Assembly (NCBI RefSeq): GCF_014204895.1
Contig: NZ_JACHMF010000001.1
Location: 5,890,001 to 5,954,000 of the forward strand
Direction: 5' to 3'
Source: Paractinoplanes abujensis
GTDB taxonomy: Bacteria; Actinomycetota; Actinomycetes; Mycobacteriales; Micromonosporaceae
DNA: 64,000 nt
The position numbers and the translations under genes are program-made. Position 1 is the stretch's first letter. Each line of letters opens with the position of its first letter. The notes beneath the pieces were generated by a model. That model was not told the origin of the DNA and searched no databases. It saw only the letters and a program-made list of their open reading frames with translations. Shown here piece by piece: positions 55,422 to 64,000 of this stretch.

Positions 55422-57236
55422 CTAGCGGGTGTAGCTGTACTTCGCGGACAGGCTCGAGTTGCCGGCCCGGTCATAGGCGCGCACCTGCACGGTGAACTTC
55501 GACGGCACCGCCGTGGTGGCGAACGCGAAGGCCGTGGTGTTGGTGTGCTTCTGGGCCACCTTGCCGTTGAGCAGCAGCTCGAAGCGGTTGATGCCGTACG
55601 CGTCGGAGCCGGTGTAGCCGATCGTCACCTTGCCCTTGAGCTTGGAGCCGCTCTTGGGGGCCGAGGTGATCCGCACGGCCGGCTTCGTGTTGTCGATCGT
55701 GATGGTGCTCGACACGATCTTGTTGTTGCCGGCCCGGTCGAAGATGCGCAGCTCGATCTTGGTCGGGCCCTTGTACGAGCTGAAGTTGAAGCTGACGCCG
55801 AACGGCGCGTTCCGGCTGTACCCGACGAACTTGTTGTTCACCCAGAGCGTCGTGTTCCGGATGCCGGAGCGGTCGTCCTTGAGGCCCAGCGGGCTGACCG
55901 CGAAGGTGCCGCGCTTGACCGCGCCGTTGCCCGGCGTGATGCCGGTGGCGGTCGGCGCGGTGGTGTCGGTGCCCACCGGGAGCGAGGCCGGGATGTCGAT
56001 CAGGCCGTAGTTGACGCCGCCGTTGGCCAGCTTCCGCTGGGCCGCGCCGGAGTAGATGGCGCTGGCCAGCGACCAGCCGGTGTAGTTGGGGTGCTGCGAC
56101 TTGATCAGGGCGGCCGCGCCGGCCACGATCGGCGACGAGAACGAGGTGCCCTGGATGCCGCTGCTGTAGTTGCCGAACCGGTCCATGCTCAGCACGGTGC
56201 CGGGGGCGGCCACGTCGACCCACGAGTCGCCGGCCTTGTTGTAGGACGAGAACGCGGAGCGGGTCGTCGTGCCGGACGTGCAGTCGGGGTCGCTGGCGAA
56301 CGCCGGGCAGCGGTTCGTCGCGGCCACGGTGAGCACGTCACCGTAGGCGCCCGGGTACTGCTTCACGGTGTTGCCCGCGTTGCCCGCGGCCGCCACCACG
56401 AGGGCGCCGTTCATGTTGGCGTAGGCCACCGCGTCGGCCAGCACCTTGGTCGACTGGGGCGAGCCGAGCGACAGGTTCAGAATGCGCGCGCCCTTCTGGA
56501 CGGCCCAGATGATGCCCTTCGCGACGTCGCTGTCCCAGCCGCTGCCCTCGCTGTCGAGCACCTTGACCGGCATGATCTTGCAGGTCCAGCAGACGCCGGC
56601 CATGCCCTGGCCGTTGTTGCCGCGAGCGGCGATCAGGGCGGCGACGGCGGTGCCGTGGCCCTCGTCGTCGGCCGGGCTGGCGTCCTTGTTGACGAAGTCG
56701 TAACCGGGCACGAGCGCGCCGACCAGGTCGCCCTCATTGGCGACGCCGGTGTCGATGACGGCGACGGTGATCGGGGTGGCTCCACCGGTCGTCGTGTCCC
56801 ACGCCGCGGGCGCCTTGACCGTGTACATCTCGTTCTGCAGTTTGAACGAGGGGTCGGTCGGCGTGACGTCGAACGCCTTGGTCTGCACGTCCTGCTCGAC
56901 ATAGGCCACGTTCGGGTCGCTGCGCAGCGCGGAGATCATCGCGGAGCTGCGGCCGGACGGCACCGACACGCTGGAAGCGTTGATGGCGGACAAGGCCGAG
57001 GTCGCGGCGGCGTCACCGGTGGTGACCCGCGCGCCCGCGGCGGACATGGTCCGGGTGGCGGCGCTGCGGTCGGCGCCGGTCTTGTAACCGACGACGAGGC
57101 GGACGGACGACGCCGCAGCCGCTGCCGGAACCTTCTTGGTGTCGGCGGCCAGCGCCCACGTGGTCACGCTCGTCATCGAAACGACGACGGCGGTGGAGAT
57201 GAGACCGACGGTGACCCGTCGCTTGGTGAGCTTCAT
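55422..57236 (-). CDS. Secreted subtilisin-like serine protease (S8) with inhibitor I9-like propeptide
   Basis: The 604-residue protein has a signal peptide (VGLISTAVVVSMTSVTTWALA) and a propeptide of ~100 residues with VAYVEQDVQ, typical of the I9 inhibitor region. Catalytic motifs are [21 protein letters not shown] and GTSFSSPIVAG. The tail has two Ig-like modules (IELRIFDRAGNNKIVSS and VQVRAYDRAGNSSLS). It is a paralogue of the next gene downstream, with a strong terminator between them, so the two are separate transcripts. GGGAGG precedes ATG 57236. Confidence 0.9.
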   Translation of the reverse strand: MKLTKRRVTVGLISTAVVVSMTSVTTWALAADTKKVPAAAAASSVRLVVGYKTGADRSAATRTMSAAGARVTTGDAAATSALSAINASSVSVPSGRSSAMISALRSDPNVAYVEQDVQTKAFDVTPTDPSFKLQNEMYTVKAPAAWDTTTGGATPITVAVIDTGVANEGDLVGALVPGYDFVNKDASPADDEGHGTAVAALIAARGNNGQGMAGVCWTCKIMPVKVLDSEGSGWDSDVAKGIIWAVQKGARILNLSLGSPQSTKVLADAVAYANMNGALVVAAAGNAGNTVKQYPGAYGDVLTVAATNRCPAFASDPDCTSGTTTRSAFSSYNKAGDSWVDVAAPGTVLSMDRFGNYSSGIQGTSFSSPIVAGAAALIKSQHPNYTGWSLASAIYSGAAQRKLANGGVNYGLIDIPASLPVGTDTTAPTATGITPGNGAVKRGTFAVSPLGLKDDRSGIRNTTLWVNNKFVGYSRNAPFGVSFNFSSYKGPTKIELRIFDRAGNNKIVSSTITIDNTKPAVRITSAPKSGSKLKGKVTIGYTGSDAYGINRFELLLNGKVAQKHTNTTAFAFATTAVPSKFTVQVRAYDRAGNSSLSAKYSYTR

Positions 57237-57332
57237 TGAAGCGTTTGCCTCCCCCGTTGATTCGCGGCGGTCAGCGTACGGGCGAATCAACGGAAAGCAA
57301 TGACCGGTTTCACATTGCGAGATCTGCAGACA

Positions 57333-57361
57333 TTGAGCTGGGGATCAAGCTCGCTTACTGT
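57333..57361 (+). promoter_or_regulatory. Promoter of the LCP gene giving a leaderless mRNA
   Basis: TTGAGC (57333-57338) and TACTGT (57356-57361) are spaced by 17 bases, and the -10 ends 6 bases before ATG 57368. Transcription would start at the A of the start codon. No ribosome site is present. Confidence 0.6.
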
Positions 57362-57367
57362 TCCGAC

Positions 57368-58435
57368 ATGCGGAACAAGAGGGTGAGCCTGTGGATCGGC
57401 GGCGCGGTGGCCGTCGCGCTGCTGGCCGGCGGTGGCATCGCGTGGGCCGTCCGCTCCGGGCCGGACAAGCCTACGGCGGCGCCCGCCGGCTCGGCCCCGC
57501 CCGCGACGCCTGCCGCCCCCACCAGCGCCGCCCCGTCGCCCGGGGCCGACATCACCGGGCCGCTCGACCTCGTGCTCGTCGGCGTCGACACCCGCGTCTC
57601 GATCCCCGGCTGGGAGCCGCACGCCGACGCCATCATGCTGCTGCACGTCGAACGCGGGCTCGACTCCGCGTACCTCTACTCGATCCCCCGCGACACCCGG
57701 GTCGCGGTGCCCGGCCACGGCACGCGCAAGGTCACCGAGGCGATGAGCCTCGGCTCGCGCGTCGCCGGCAGCAAGGTGCCGGACGTGCAGAAGGGCTATC
57801 AGCTGCTGACCCGGACGCTCAGCGGCTACACCGGCATCAAGGAGTTCCAGGCCGGCGCGATCCTCAACTTCGGCGGCCTGGCCCGGCTGACCGACCAGCT
57901 CGGCGGGGTCGACCTGGTGATCGACCAGAAGGTCAAGTCGCGGCACCGCAAACCGGACGGATCGCTGCGGCCGCTCTCCGGCGGCGACTACATCGGACCG
58001 CAGGCCGTCTACGAGCCGGGCCGCCGGCGCCTCGTCGGCTGGCAGGCGATCGACTACGCCCGGCAGCGCTACGGGCTGCCCGACGGCGACTACGACCGGC
58101 AGCGGCATCAGCGCCAGCTCGTCGCGGCCCTGCTGACCAAAGCGATGAGTCAAGGTCTGCCCACCCAGCCGGAAAAGTTGGACCAGTTGGTCTCCGCGCT
58201 CGGCGACACGCTTGTCTACCTGGGCGGGCGCAAACCGGTCGAATACGCGTACGCGCTCCGCGACCTCTCCCCCTCGAAGATCACCCGGGTCAGCCTGCCC
58301 GGGCGCGGGGTCGGCCGGGGCAGCGGCTACCTCGGTGAGCAGCTCACCGAGGAGGGCCGCGGCTTCGTCCGGGCCGTCGCGCAGGGCAAAGCGGCCGCTT
58401 ACCTCGTGAGCCACCCCAAGCTCGTAGACAAATAG
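57368..58435 (+). CDS. LytR-CpsA-Psr (LCP) family ligase
   Basis: The 355-residue protein has one N-terminal helix (VSLWIGGAVAVALLAGGGIAW), an Ala/Pro linker and the LCP domain with LVLVGVDTR, HADAIMLLHV, YSIPRDTRV, GVDLVIDQKV and RQRYGLPDGDYDRQRHQRQL, including the conserved Arg and Asp residues. LCP proteins attach anionic polymers or polysaccharides from a lipid carrier to peptidoglycan, so it could anchor the polymer made by the locus at 1-13 kb; this link is inference. Confidence 0.9.
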   Translation: MRNKRVSLWIGGAVAVALLAGGGIAWAVRSGPDKPTAAPAGSAPPATPAAPTSAAPSPGADITGPLDLVLVGVDTRVSIPGWEPHADAIMLLHVERGLDSAYLYSIPRDTRVAVPGHGTRKVTEAMSLGSRVAGSKVPDVQKGYQLLTRTLSGYTGIKEFQAGAILNFGGLARLTDQLGGVDLVIDQKVKSRHRKPDGSLRPLSGGDYIGPQAVYEPGRRRLVGWQAIDYARQRYGLPDGDYDRQRHQRQLVAALLTKAMSQGLPTQPEKLDQLVSALGDTLVYLGGRKPVEYAYALRDLSPSKITRVSLPGRGVGRGSGYLGEQLTEEGRGFVRAVAQGKAAAYLVSHPKLVDK

Positions 58436-58445
58436 GTATCAGGCG

Positions 58446-59873
58446 TCAGGGCTTGGCCGGCTTCTCGTCGCTGAACAGCCAGGCCTGGAACAGGTCGTCG
58501 AGCTGCTTGCCCGAGATCTCCTCGGCCATCGCGATCAGGTCGTCGGTGCCGGCGTTGCCGTCCTTGTGCTCGCTGGTCCACCGCTTGAGCAGCTGGTCGA
58601 ACGCGGGGTCGCCGATCGCCTTGCGCAGCGCGAAGACGGTCATGCCGCCGCGCTGATAGACGGCCTGCCCGAAGATGCGGTTCGCCCCGGGGTTGCCGGC
58701 CTGGCCGGGCTGGTTCCACGCGTACGAGTTGTAGACGTTGTCGAAGTTGGCCTGCACGCTGTCGCCGCCCGAGTGCTCGTCCCACAGCCACTCCGCGTAC
58801 GTGGCGAAGCCCTCGTTGAGCCAGATGTCCTGCCACTTCTCCAGGGCCACGCTGTCGCCGAACCACTGGTGGGCCAGCTCGTGGGCGACCACGCCCTGGT
58901 TGGGGCCGCCGGTGAAGAACGCGGGCCCGTACACCGGCCGGCTCTGCGTCTCCAGCGCGTACCCGATGCGCTGGTCGTCGACCGCGACCCCGCCGTTCGC
59001 GTCGAACGGATACGGGCCGAACTTGGTGGCCAGGAAGTCGGTGATCTCGGCCGTCCGGGCCAGCGACTGGGCGGCCGCGCCGTCGGCGGGCAGCGCCTCG
59101 GAAATCGCGATCACCATCGGCTTGCCGTTGTGCTCGGTGGTGGTGACCCGGTACTGCCCGATCACGACCATCGCCAGGTAGCTCGCCATGGGCGCGCTCT
59201 GCGACCACGTCCACGTCGTCCAGCCGCCGCTGGTGCGCTGCGGGCCGGGCACGCCGTTGCTGATCGCCTCGACGCCCTCGGGCACGGTCATCTCGAGCTT
59301 GAAGGTGGCCTTGTCGCGCGGGTGGTCGTTGACCGGGAACCACGTGCTGGCCGACTCGGGCTGGCCCAGCGCGACCGCACCCTGCTGATTCTCCAGCCAG
59401 CCGCCCTGGCCGAGCACCGCGTCGCCGAGCTGCGCGGGCCGGCCGCCGTACTCGACGACTGTGGTGAACGCGCGCCCGGTGGGGATGCCGGCGGCCGGGG
59501 TGATGATCAGCTCGGTGCCCGCGGCCGACGACTTCGCCCGTACGCCGTCGACCGTCACGCTCTTCGCGACCAGCTTGGACAGATCGAGGTTGAACCGGGA
59601 CAGGTCCTGCGTCGCGGTGGCGGTGATCGTCGCCGTGCCGGTGAGCTGCTCGCTCCGTGGGTCGTAGCGCAGCTTGAGGTCGTAGCCGGCCACGTCGTAG
59701 CCACCGTTGCCGTACTTCGGGAAATAGGGGTCGCCGATGCCCTCCGCACCGGGGGCGAAAACCGGCGCGGAGGACGGGGCCTGACTCGGGGCCGGGGCCG
59801 GCTCGTCGTCGGAGGAACAGCCGGCGACTGCCAGCGCGACACAGAGGACTCCGGCAACACCCGCACGCTTCAT
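58446..59873 (-). CDS. M1-family zinc metallopeptidase lipoprotein
   Basis: The 475-residue protein has a lipoprotein signal with lipobox AVAGC and the gluzincin site VVAHELAHQWFGDS plus NEGFATYAEW 18 residues on, giving two His and one Glu zinc ligands. It lacks the long C-terminal domains of classical aminopeptidase N. It would trim peptides at the outer face of the membrane. ATG 59873 begins MKRAGVAG; the frame upstream shadows the intergenic region and guaB3. Confidence 0.88.
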   Translation of the reverse strand: MKRAGVAGVLCVALAVAGCSSDDEPAPAPSQAPSSAPVFAPGAEGIGDPYFPKYGNGGYDVAGYDLKLRYDPRSEQLTGTATITATATQDLSRFNLDLSKLVAKSVTVDGVRAKSSAAGTELIITPAAGIPTGRAFTTVVEYGGRPAQLGDAVLGQGGWLENQQGAVALGQPESASTWFPVNDHPRDKATFKLEMTVPEGVEAISNGVPGPQRTSGGWTTWTWSQSAPMASYLAMVVIGQYRVTTTEHNGKPMVIAISEALPADGAAAQSLARTAEITDFLATKFGPYPFDANGGVAVDDQRIGYALETQSRPVYGPAFFTGGPNQGVVAHELAHQWFGDSVALEKWQDIWLNEGFATYAEWLWDEHSGGDSVQANFDNVYNSYAWNQPGQAGNPGANRIFGQAVYQRGGMTVFALRKAIGDPAFDQLLKRWTSEHKDGNAGTDDLIAMAEEISGKQLDDLFQAWLFSDEKPAKP

Positions 59874-59916
59874 AGGCGCGAGGTTAGCTCCGCCCGGCGA
59901 AAGGCACGGGAAAGGC

Positions 59917-61035
59917 CTACTTGTCGAGGACGAGCGCGACCTTCTGGAACTCCTTGACGTCGCGATAACCGCACTTGGCCATCGCGCGCCGCAGCCCGCC
60001 GAACAGGTTGAGCTGGCCGTCGGGCCGGTTGGCCGGGCCGTAGAGCAGCTCCTCGAGGGTGCCGTCGGGCTCGCCCGCGATGCAGAACCCGCCGCGCGGA
60101 AGCTGCGGGTGGCTGGCCGACGAATGCCACCAGGCACCGCCGGCCGGGGCGCCCTCGGCCAGTGAGAGCGGCTCGCCGAGCATCACCGCGTCGGCGCCGC
60201 AGCCGATCGCCTTGGCGATGTCGCCCGAGGTCGAGATGCCGCCGTCGGCGATCAGGTGCACGTAGCGGCCGCCGGTCTCGTCGAGGTAGTCACGGCGGGC
60301 GGCCGCGGCGTCGGCGATCGCGGTGGCCATCGGCACGCGGATGCCGAGCACGGTGTCGGTGGTCGACCACTCGTCGGCCCCGACCCCCACGATCACGCCG
60401 GCCGCACCGGTGCGCATCAGGTGCAGCGCTGTCTTGTAGTCGGTGCAGCCGCCGACGATGACCGGCAGGTCGAGGTCGGCGATGAACTCCTTGAGGTTGA
60501 GCGGCTCGTCCGTCGTGGACACGTGCTCGGCACTGACCAGGGTGCCCTGGATGACGAGCAGGTCGACCCCGGCGTCGAGCACGACCGGCGCCAGCGCGAG
60601 GGTGTGCTGCGGCGACACCCGGACGGCGACGGTGATGCCGCCCTCGCGCATCGTGCGCACGCGCTCGGCGATCAACTCCGGCTTGATCGGCTCGGAGTAG
60701 ACCTCCTGCAGGCGCCGGGTGGCGTCGGCGTCCTCGTCGAGCGAGGCCAGCTCCTCCAGGATCTTGGTCGGGTCCTCGTAACGCGTCCACAGGCCCTCGG
60801 CGTTGAGCACGCCCAGGCCGCCGAGGCGGCCCAGGGCGATCGCGGACTCCGGGCTCATGGTCGCGTCGGACGGATGCGCGACGCAGGGGATCTTGAAGGG
60901 GTAGGCGTCGACGCGCCACTCGGTGGACACGTCGTCCACGTCGCGGGTGCGGCGGCTCGGGACGATGGCGATGTCGTCCAGGTGGTATCCGCGCTGAGCG
61001 GTCTTGCCCAGACCGATCTCCACGACGTCACGCAT
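59917..61035 (-). CDS. guaB3: GuaB3-family IMP dehydrogenase-related protein
   Basis: The 372-residue TIM-barrel protein has the IMPDH/GMPR flavour ([46 protein letters not shown]) but no CBS domains. At the catalytic loop, where the partner GuaB reads GPGAICTTR, it reads GADEWSTTD: the catalytic Cys is Ser. It is encoded 14 bases after guaB. True IMPDH activity by the usual thioimidate route is therefore doubtful; its role may be regulatory or an unknown nucleotide reaction. Confidence 0.88.
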   Translation of the reverse strand: MRDVVEIGLGKTAQRGYHLDDIAIVPSRRTRDVDDVSTEWRVDAYPFKIPCVAHPSDATMSPESAIALGRLGGLGVLNAEGLWTRYEDPTKILEELASLDEDADATRRLQEVYSEPIKPELIAERVRTMREGGITVAVRVSPQHTLALAPVVLDAGVDLLVIQGTLVSAEHVSTTDEPLNLKEFIADLDLPVIVGGCTDYKTALHLMRTGAAGVIVGVGADEWSTTDTVLGIRVPMATAIADAAAARRDYLDETGGRYVHLIADGGISTSGDIAKAIGCGADAVMLGEPLSLAEGAPAGGAWWHSSASHPQLPRGGFCIAGEPDGTLEELLYGPANRPDGQLNLFGGLRRAMAKCGYRDVKEFQKVALVLDK

Positions 61036-61049
61036 GATTCAAGCCCTCT

Positions 61050-62546
<1,497 letters not shown>

Positions 62547-62658
62547 CTAAAGCCGGAAGACGGATGGTTCATCGTACCCATCCGTCTTCGGCAACCTCGG
62601 GGGACGGACAGGACGTGCGGGCCAGCACACATCCGTGGAGGGTGAGTACGGTAAGGGG

Positions 62659-63060
62659 GTGCAAGAAGAGCCGATCGACCCGTTCAACGGCGACCCCGCC
62701 GACCCGGCCGCCGGTCTCGACGACGTCAGCGACGACGCCGAGTCCGAGCCGCTGACCGACGCCGAACGGCAGGACGTCCTCGAGGATCTCTCCGACCTGG
62801 AGATCTATCAGGCGCTCCTGAGCCCGACCGGCATCCGCGGCCTGGTCATCGAGTGTGAGGACTGCCACGAGCCGCACTACTTCGACTGGGATCTGCTGCG
62901 GGGCAACTTGCGGCATCTGCTGAGCAGCGGGCGTCCCCGAGTGCACGAGCCGGCCTACGATCCCGATCCCGACCACTACGTCACGTGGGAGTACGCGCGC
63001 GGTTACGCCGACGGCGTTCACGACACGCTGACCGAGGGCAACGAGGACGACAAGGAATAA
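62659..63060 (+). CDS. DUF5319-family protein
   Basis: The 133-residue acidic protein contains EPLTDAERQDVLEDLSDLEI, GLVIECEDCHEPHYFDWDL and DPDHYVTWEYARGYADGV, a pattern conserved in actinobacteria (DUF5319) beside guaB. A CxxC pair (ECEDCHEPH) might bind metal. Start GTG 62659 (VQEEPIDPF) is favoured over GTG 62635 by family-like N-terminal sequence and by TACGGT ending 6 bases upstream, a leaderless geometry. Function unknown. Confidence 0.82.
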   Translation: MQEEPIDPFNGDPADPAAGLDDVSDDAESEPLTDAERQDVLEDLSDLEIYQALLSPTGIRGLVIECEDCHEPHYFDWDLLRGNLRHLLSSGRPRVHEPAYDPDPDHYVTWEYARGYADGVHDTLTEGNEDDKE

Positions 63061-63119
63061 AGGAACGGGGGCCTGAGTCTGATGGCTCCGCTTCGCTCCG
63101 CGTGGCAATCGCCTTGTAA

Positions 63120-63193
63120 CCGGTGAGATGGCAGGCGATTTCCGCCACCCGCAAACCCCGCGGGCGTCGAAAAACCGACTGCCATCTCACCGG
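63120..63193. repeat. Long inverted repeat in non-coding DNA before the BldM-like gene
   Basis: Perfect 15-base arms (63120-63134 and 63179-63193) enclose 44 bases; a second dyad AATCGCCT/AGGCGATT (63107-63114/63133-63140) overlaps the left arm, so two alternative folds compete. The region 63061-63217 has no gene. It could be a terminator for the two convergent genes or a structured RNA. Confidence 0.6.
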
Positions 63194-63217
63194 CGGCGAT
63201 CGCCGGAAGTGTGACTG

Positions 63218-64000
63218 TTAAGCCACCAGCCCGGCCCGGAAGCCGGCCGCGACCGCGTGGGCGCGGTCCCGGGCCCCGAGCTTCCGGAAGAGCCGCCGGG
63301 CGTGGGTCTTGACGGTGTCCTCCGAGACGAAGAGCTCGCGGCCGATCTCGGCGTTGCTCTTGCCGTCGGCCATCCCCCGCAGCACCTGCAGCTCGCGCTC
63401 GGTGAGCGTCAGCCGCCGGCCCGCGGGCGCCGGGTCGGCCACCCCGACCTGGGTCTCGTTGCCGGGCCAGGCCACCATCGGCCGGCCGGTGGCGGGATCG
63501 ATCGGGGCGTCGCCACGCTGCGACGGCACCATGGGCGCGTTGGGACCGAGCACGGCCGGCACGGCCGCCGCGTTCGGCGCCCCTACGGACAGACCGTTCT
63601 GGTAGGCCGCCCGGGCCGCCGTCGAGTTGTTGTTGCGGGCTCCGCCGGCGACTGCCGCCGGCTGGGCGTTCGCCCCGTTGATCGGCATGCCCTGCGGGCG
63701 CACCGGGAGCAGCAGCAGGAGCAGTGCCTTGGCCACGACGCTGACCAGGTCGTGCTCGACGCCGCGGATGACGCCGCGGGCACCGGCGGCGACGGCCGCC
63801 GCGGCCACCCGCGGGTCCTCGGCGCCGAAGAGCACCACCTGCGCCTGGGGCGCACGGGCAAGGACGCGCCGGGTGAAACCGACGCTGTCGGGACGAGTCA
63901 CGGCGGTGTCAGCCAGGACCACTTCAGCCGGCCGTTCAGCCAGGCGGATCATGGCCTCGGTCTCGCTGACCGCGGTCCGGACGACGCCGGTCATGCCGAG
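63218..64000 (-). CDS. bldM: BldM-like LuxR-family orphan response regulator (5' partial)
   Basis: The frame is open to the right edge, and the first receiver strand and acidic pocket seem to lie beyond it, so the gene is cut; 260 residues are visible. The receiver has VVLADTAV at the phosphoacceptor position but ARGVIRG where a receiver Lys is expected. A ~90-residue Ala/Asn/Pro linker follows, then a LuxR HTH with LTERELQVLRGMADGKSNAE and SEDTVKTHARRLFRKLGA, very close to streptomycete BldM. Neighbouring guaB and the DUF5319 gene support the match. BldM controls sporulation genes; here the role is by analogy. Confidence 0.8.
   Translation of the reverse strand, partial: LGMTGVVRTAVSETEAMIRLAERPAEVVLADTAVTRPDSVGFTRRVLARAPQAQVVLFGAEDPRVAAAAVAAGARGVIRGVEHDLVSVVAKALLLLLLPVRPQGMPINGANAQPAAVAGGARNNNSTAARAAYQNGLSVGAPNAAAVPAVLGPNAPMVPSQRGDAPIDPATGRPMVAWPGNETQVGVADPAPAGRRLTLTERELQVLRGMADGKSNAEIGRELFVSEDTVKTHARRLFRKLGARDRAHAVAAGFRAGLVA

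Noticed and set aside
62981..63190. Minus-strand 69-codon frame over the inverted repeat
   Set aside because: It overlaps the DUF5319 gene end and the structured region, is Arg-rich and has no start context.

Overview
The window is GC-rich chromosomal DNA from an actinobacterium. Gene content and order point to the Micromonosporaceae (Actinoplanes/Micromonospora type), but this is inferred from family resemblance, not a search. Supporting signs are many GTG starts, 1- to 8-base overlaps inside operons, the purH-purN-perM-sucD-sucC order, the guaB-guaB3 pair next to a DUF5319 gene and a BldM-like regulator, and lipoproteins and Sec-secreted proteins with long Ala/Pro linkers. I see no insertion sequence, prophage, CRISPR array, tRNA or rRNA.

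Region 1 (1-13 kb) is an exopolysaccharide locus. A tightly coupled plus-strand operon encodes a Wzz-like chain-length protein (cut by the left edge), a Wzy/O-antigen-ligase-like polymerase, an APH-fold kinase-like protein, a PAPS-type sulfotransferase, a Wzx-like flippase, a methyltransferase and a GH26-like lipoprotein. It ends at a 16-bp terminator hairpin. After two tandem secreted paralogues, a glyoxalase-fold protein and a cutinase come a WecG/TagA-type glycosyltransferase and, divergently, a second sulfotransferase with a GT2. Together they suggest a sulfated, possibly otherwise decorated, Wzx/Wzy-dependent polysaccharide.

Region 2 (13-26.6 kb) is central metabolism: a DeoR regulator with galT and a DksA/TraR zinc-finger protein; icd, a metallo-beta-lactamase-fold hydrolase and mdh; a pentapeptide-repeat protein with purH and purN; perM; sucD-sucC; and a small B12-binding mutase subunit. 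Intrinsic terminators with clear hairpins follow icd, mdh, perM (shared with the facing gene) and sucD.

Region 3 (26.6-42 kb) holds two M23 endopeptidases, the pcrA helicase, a secreted 5'-nucleotidase, a chorismate mutase preceded by a leader peptide with Phe-Phe-Tyr codons and a 15-bp hairpin (a probable aromatic amino acid attenuator), a 1047-residue NACHT NTPase and a complete five-gene dipeptide-type ABC transporter operon.

Region 4 (42-55 kb) is envelope stress and phospholipid synthesis: a PspC-histidine kinase/LuxR pair facing a PspC/LiaF-like protein, a phosphatidylserine decarboxylase with an extra N-terminal domain, pssA with a HEAT-repeat gene in between, two tandem double-Nudix proteins, a small PspC protein, and guaA overlapping a subtilase gene.

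Region 5 (55-64 kb) has a second subtilase, an LCP ligase, an M1 peptidase lipoprotein, guaB3-guaB, a DUF5319 protein, a structured non-coding stretch and a BldM-like regulator cut by the right edge.

The strongest findings are the aromatic leader/attenuator before chorismate mutase, the NACHT protein, the sulfotransferase-bearing polysaccharide locus, a recurrent leaderless promoter geometry, and three convergent gene pairs whose stop codons share one CTAG.
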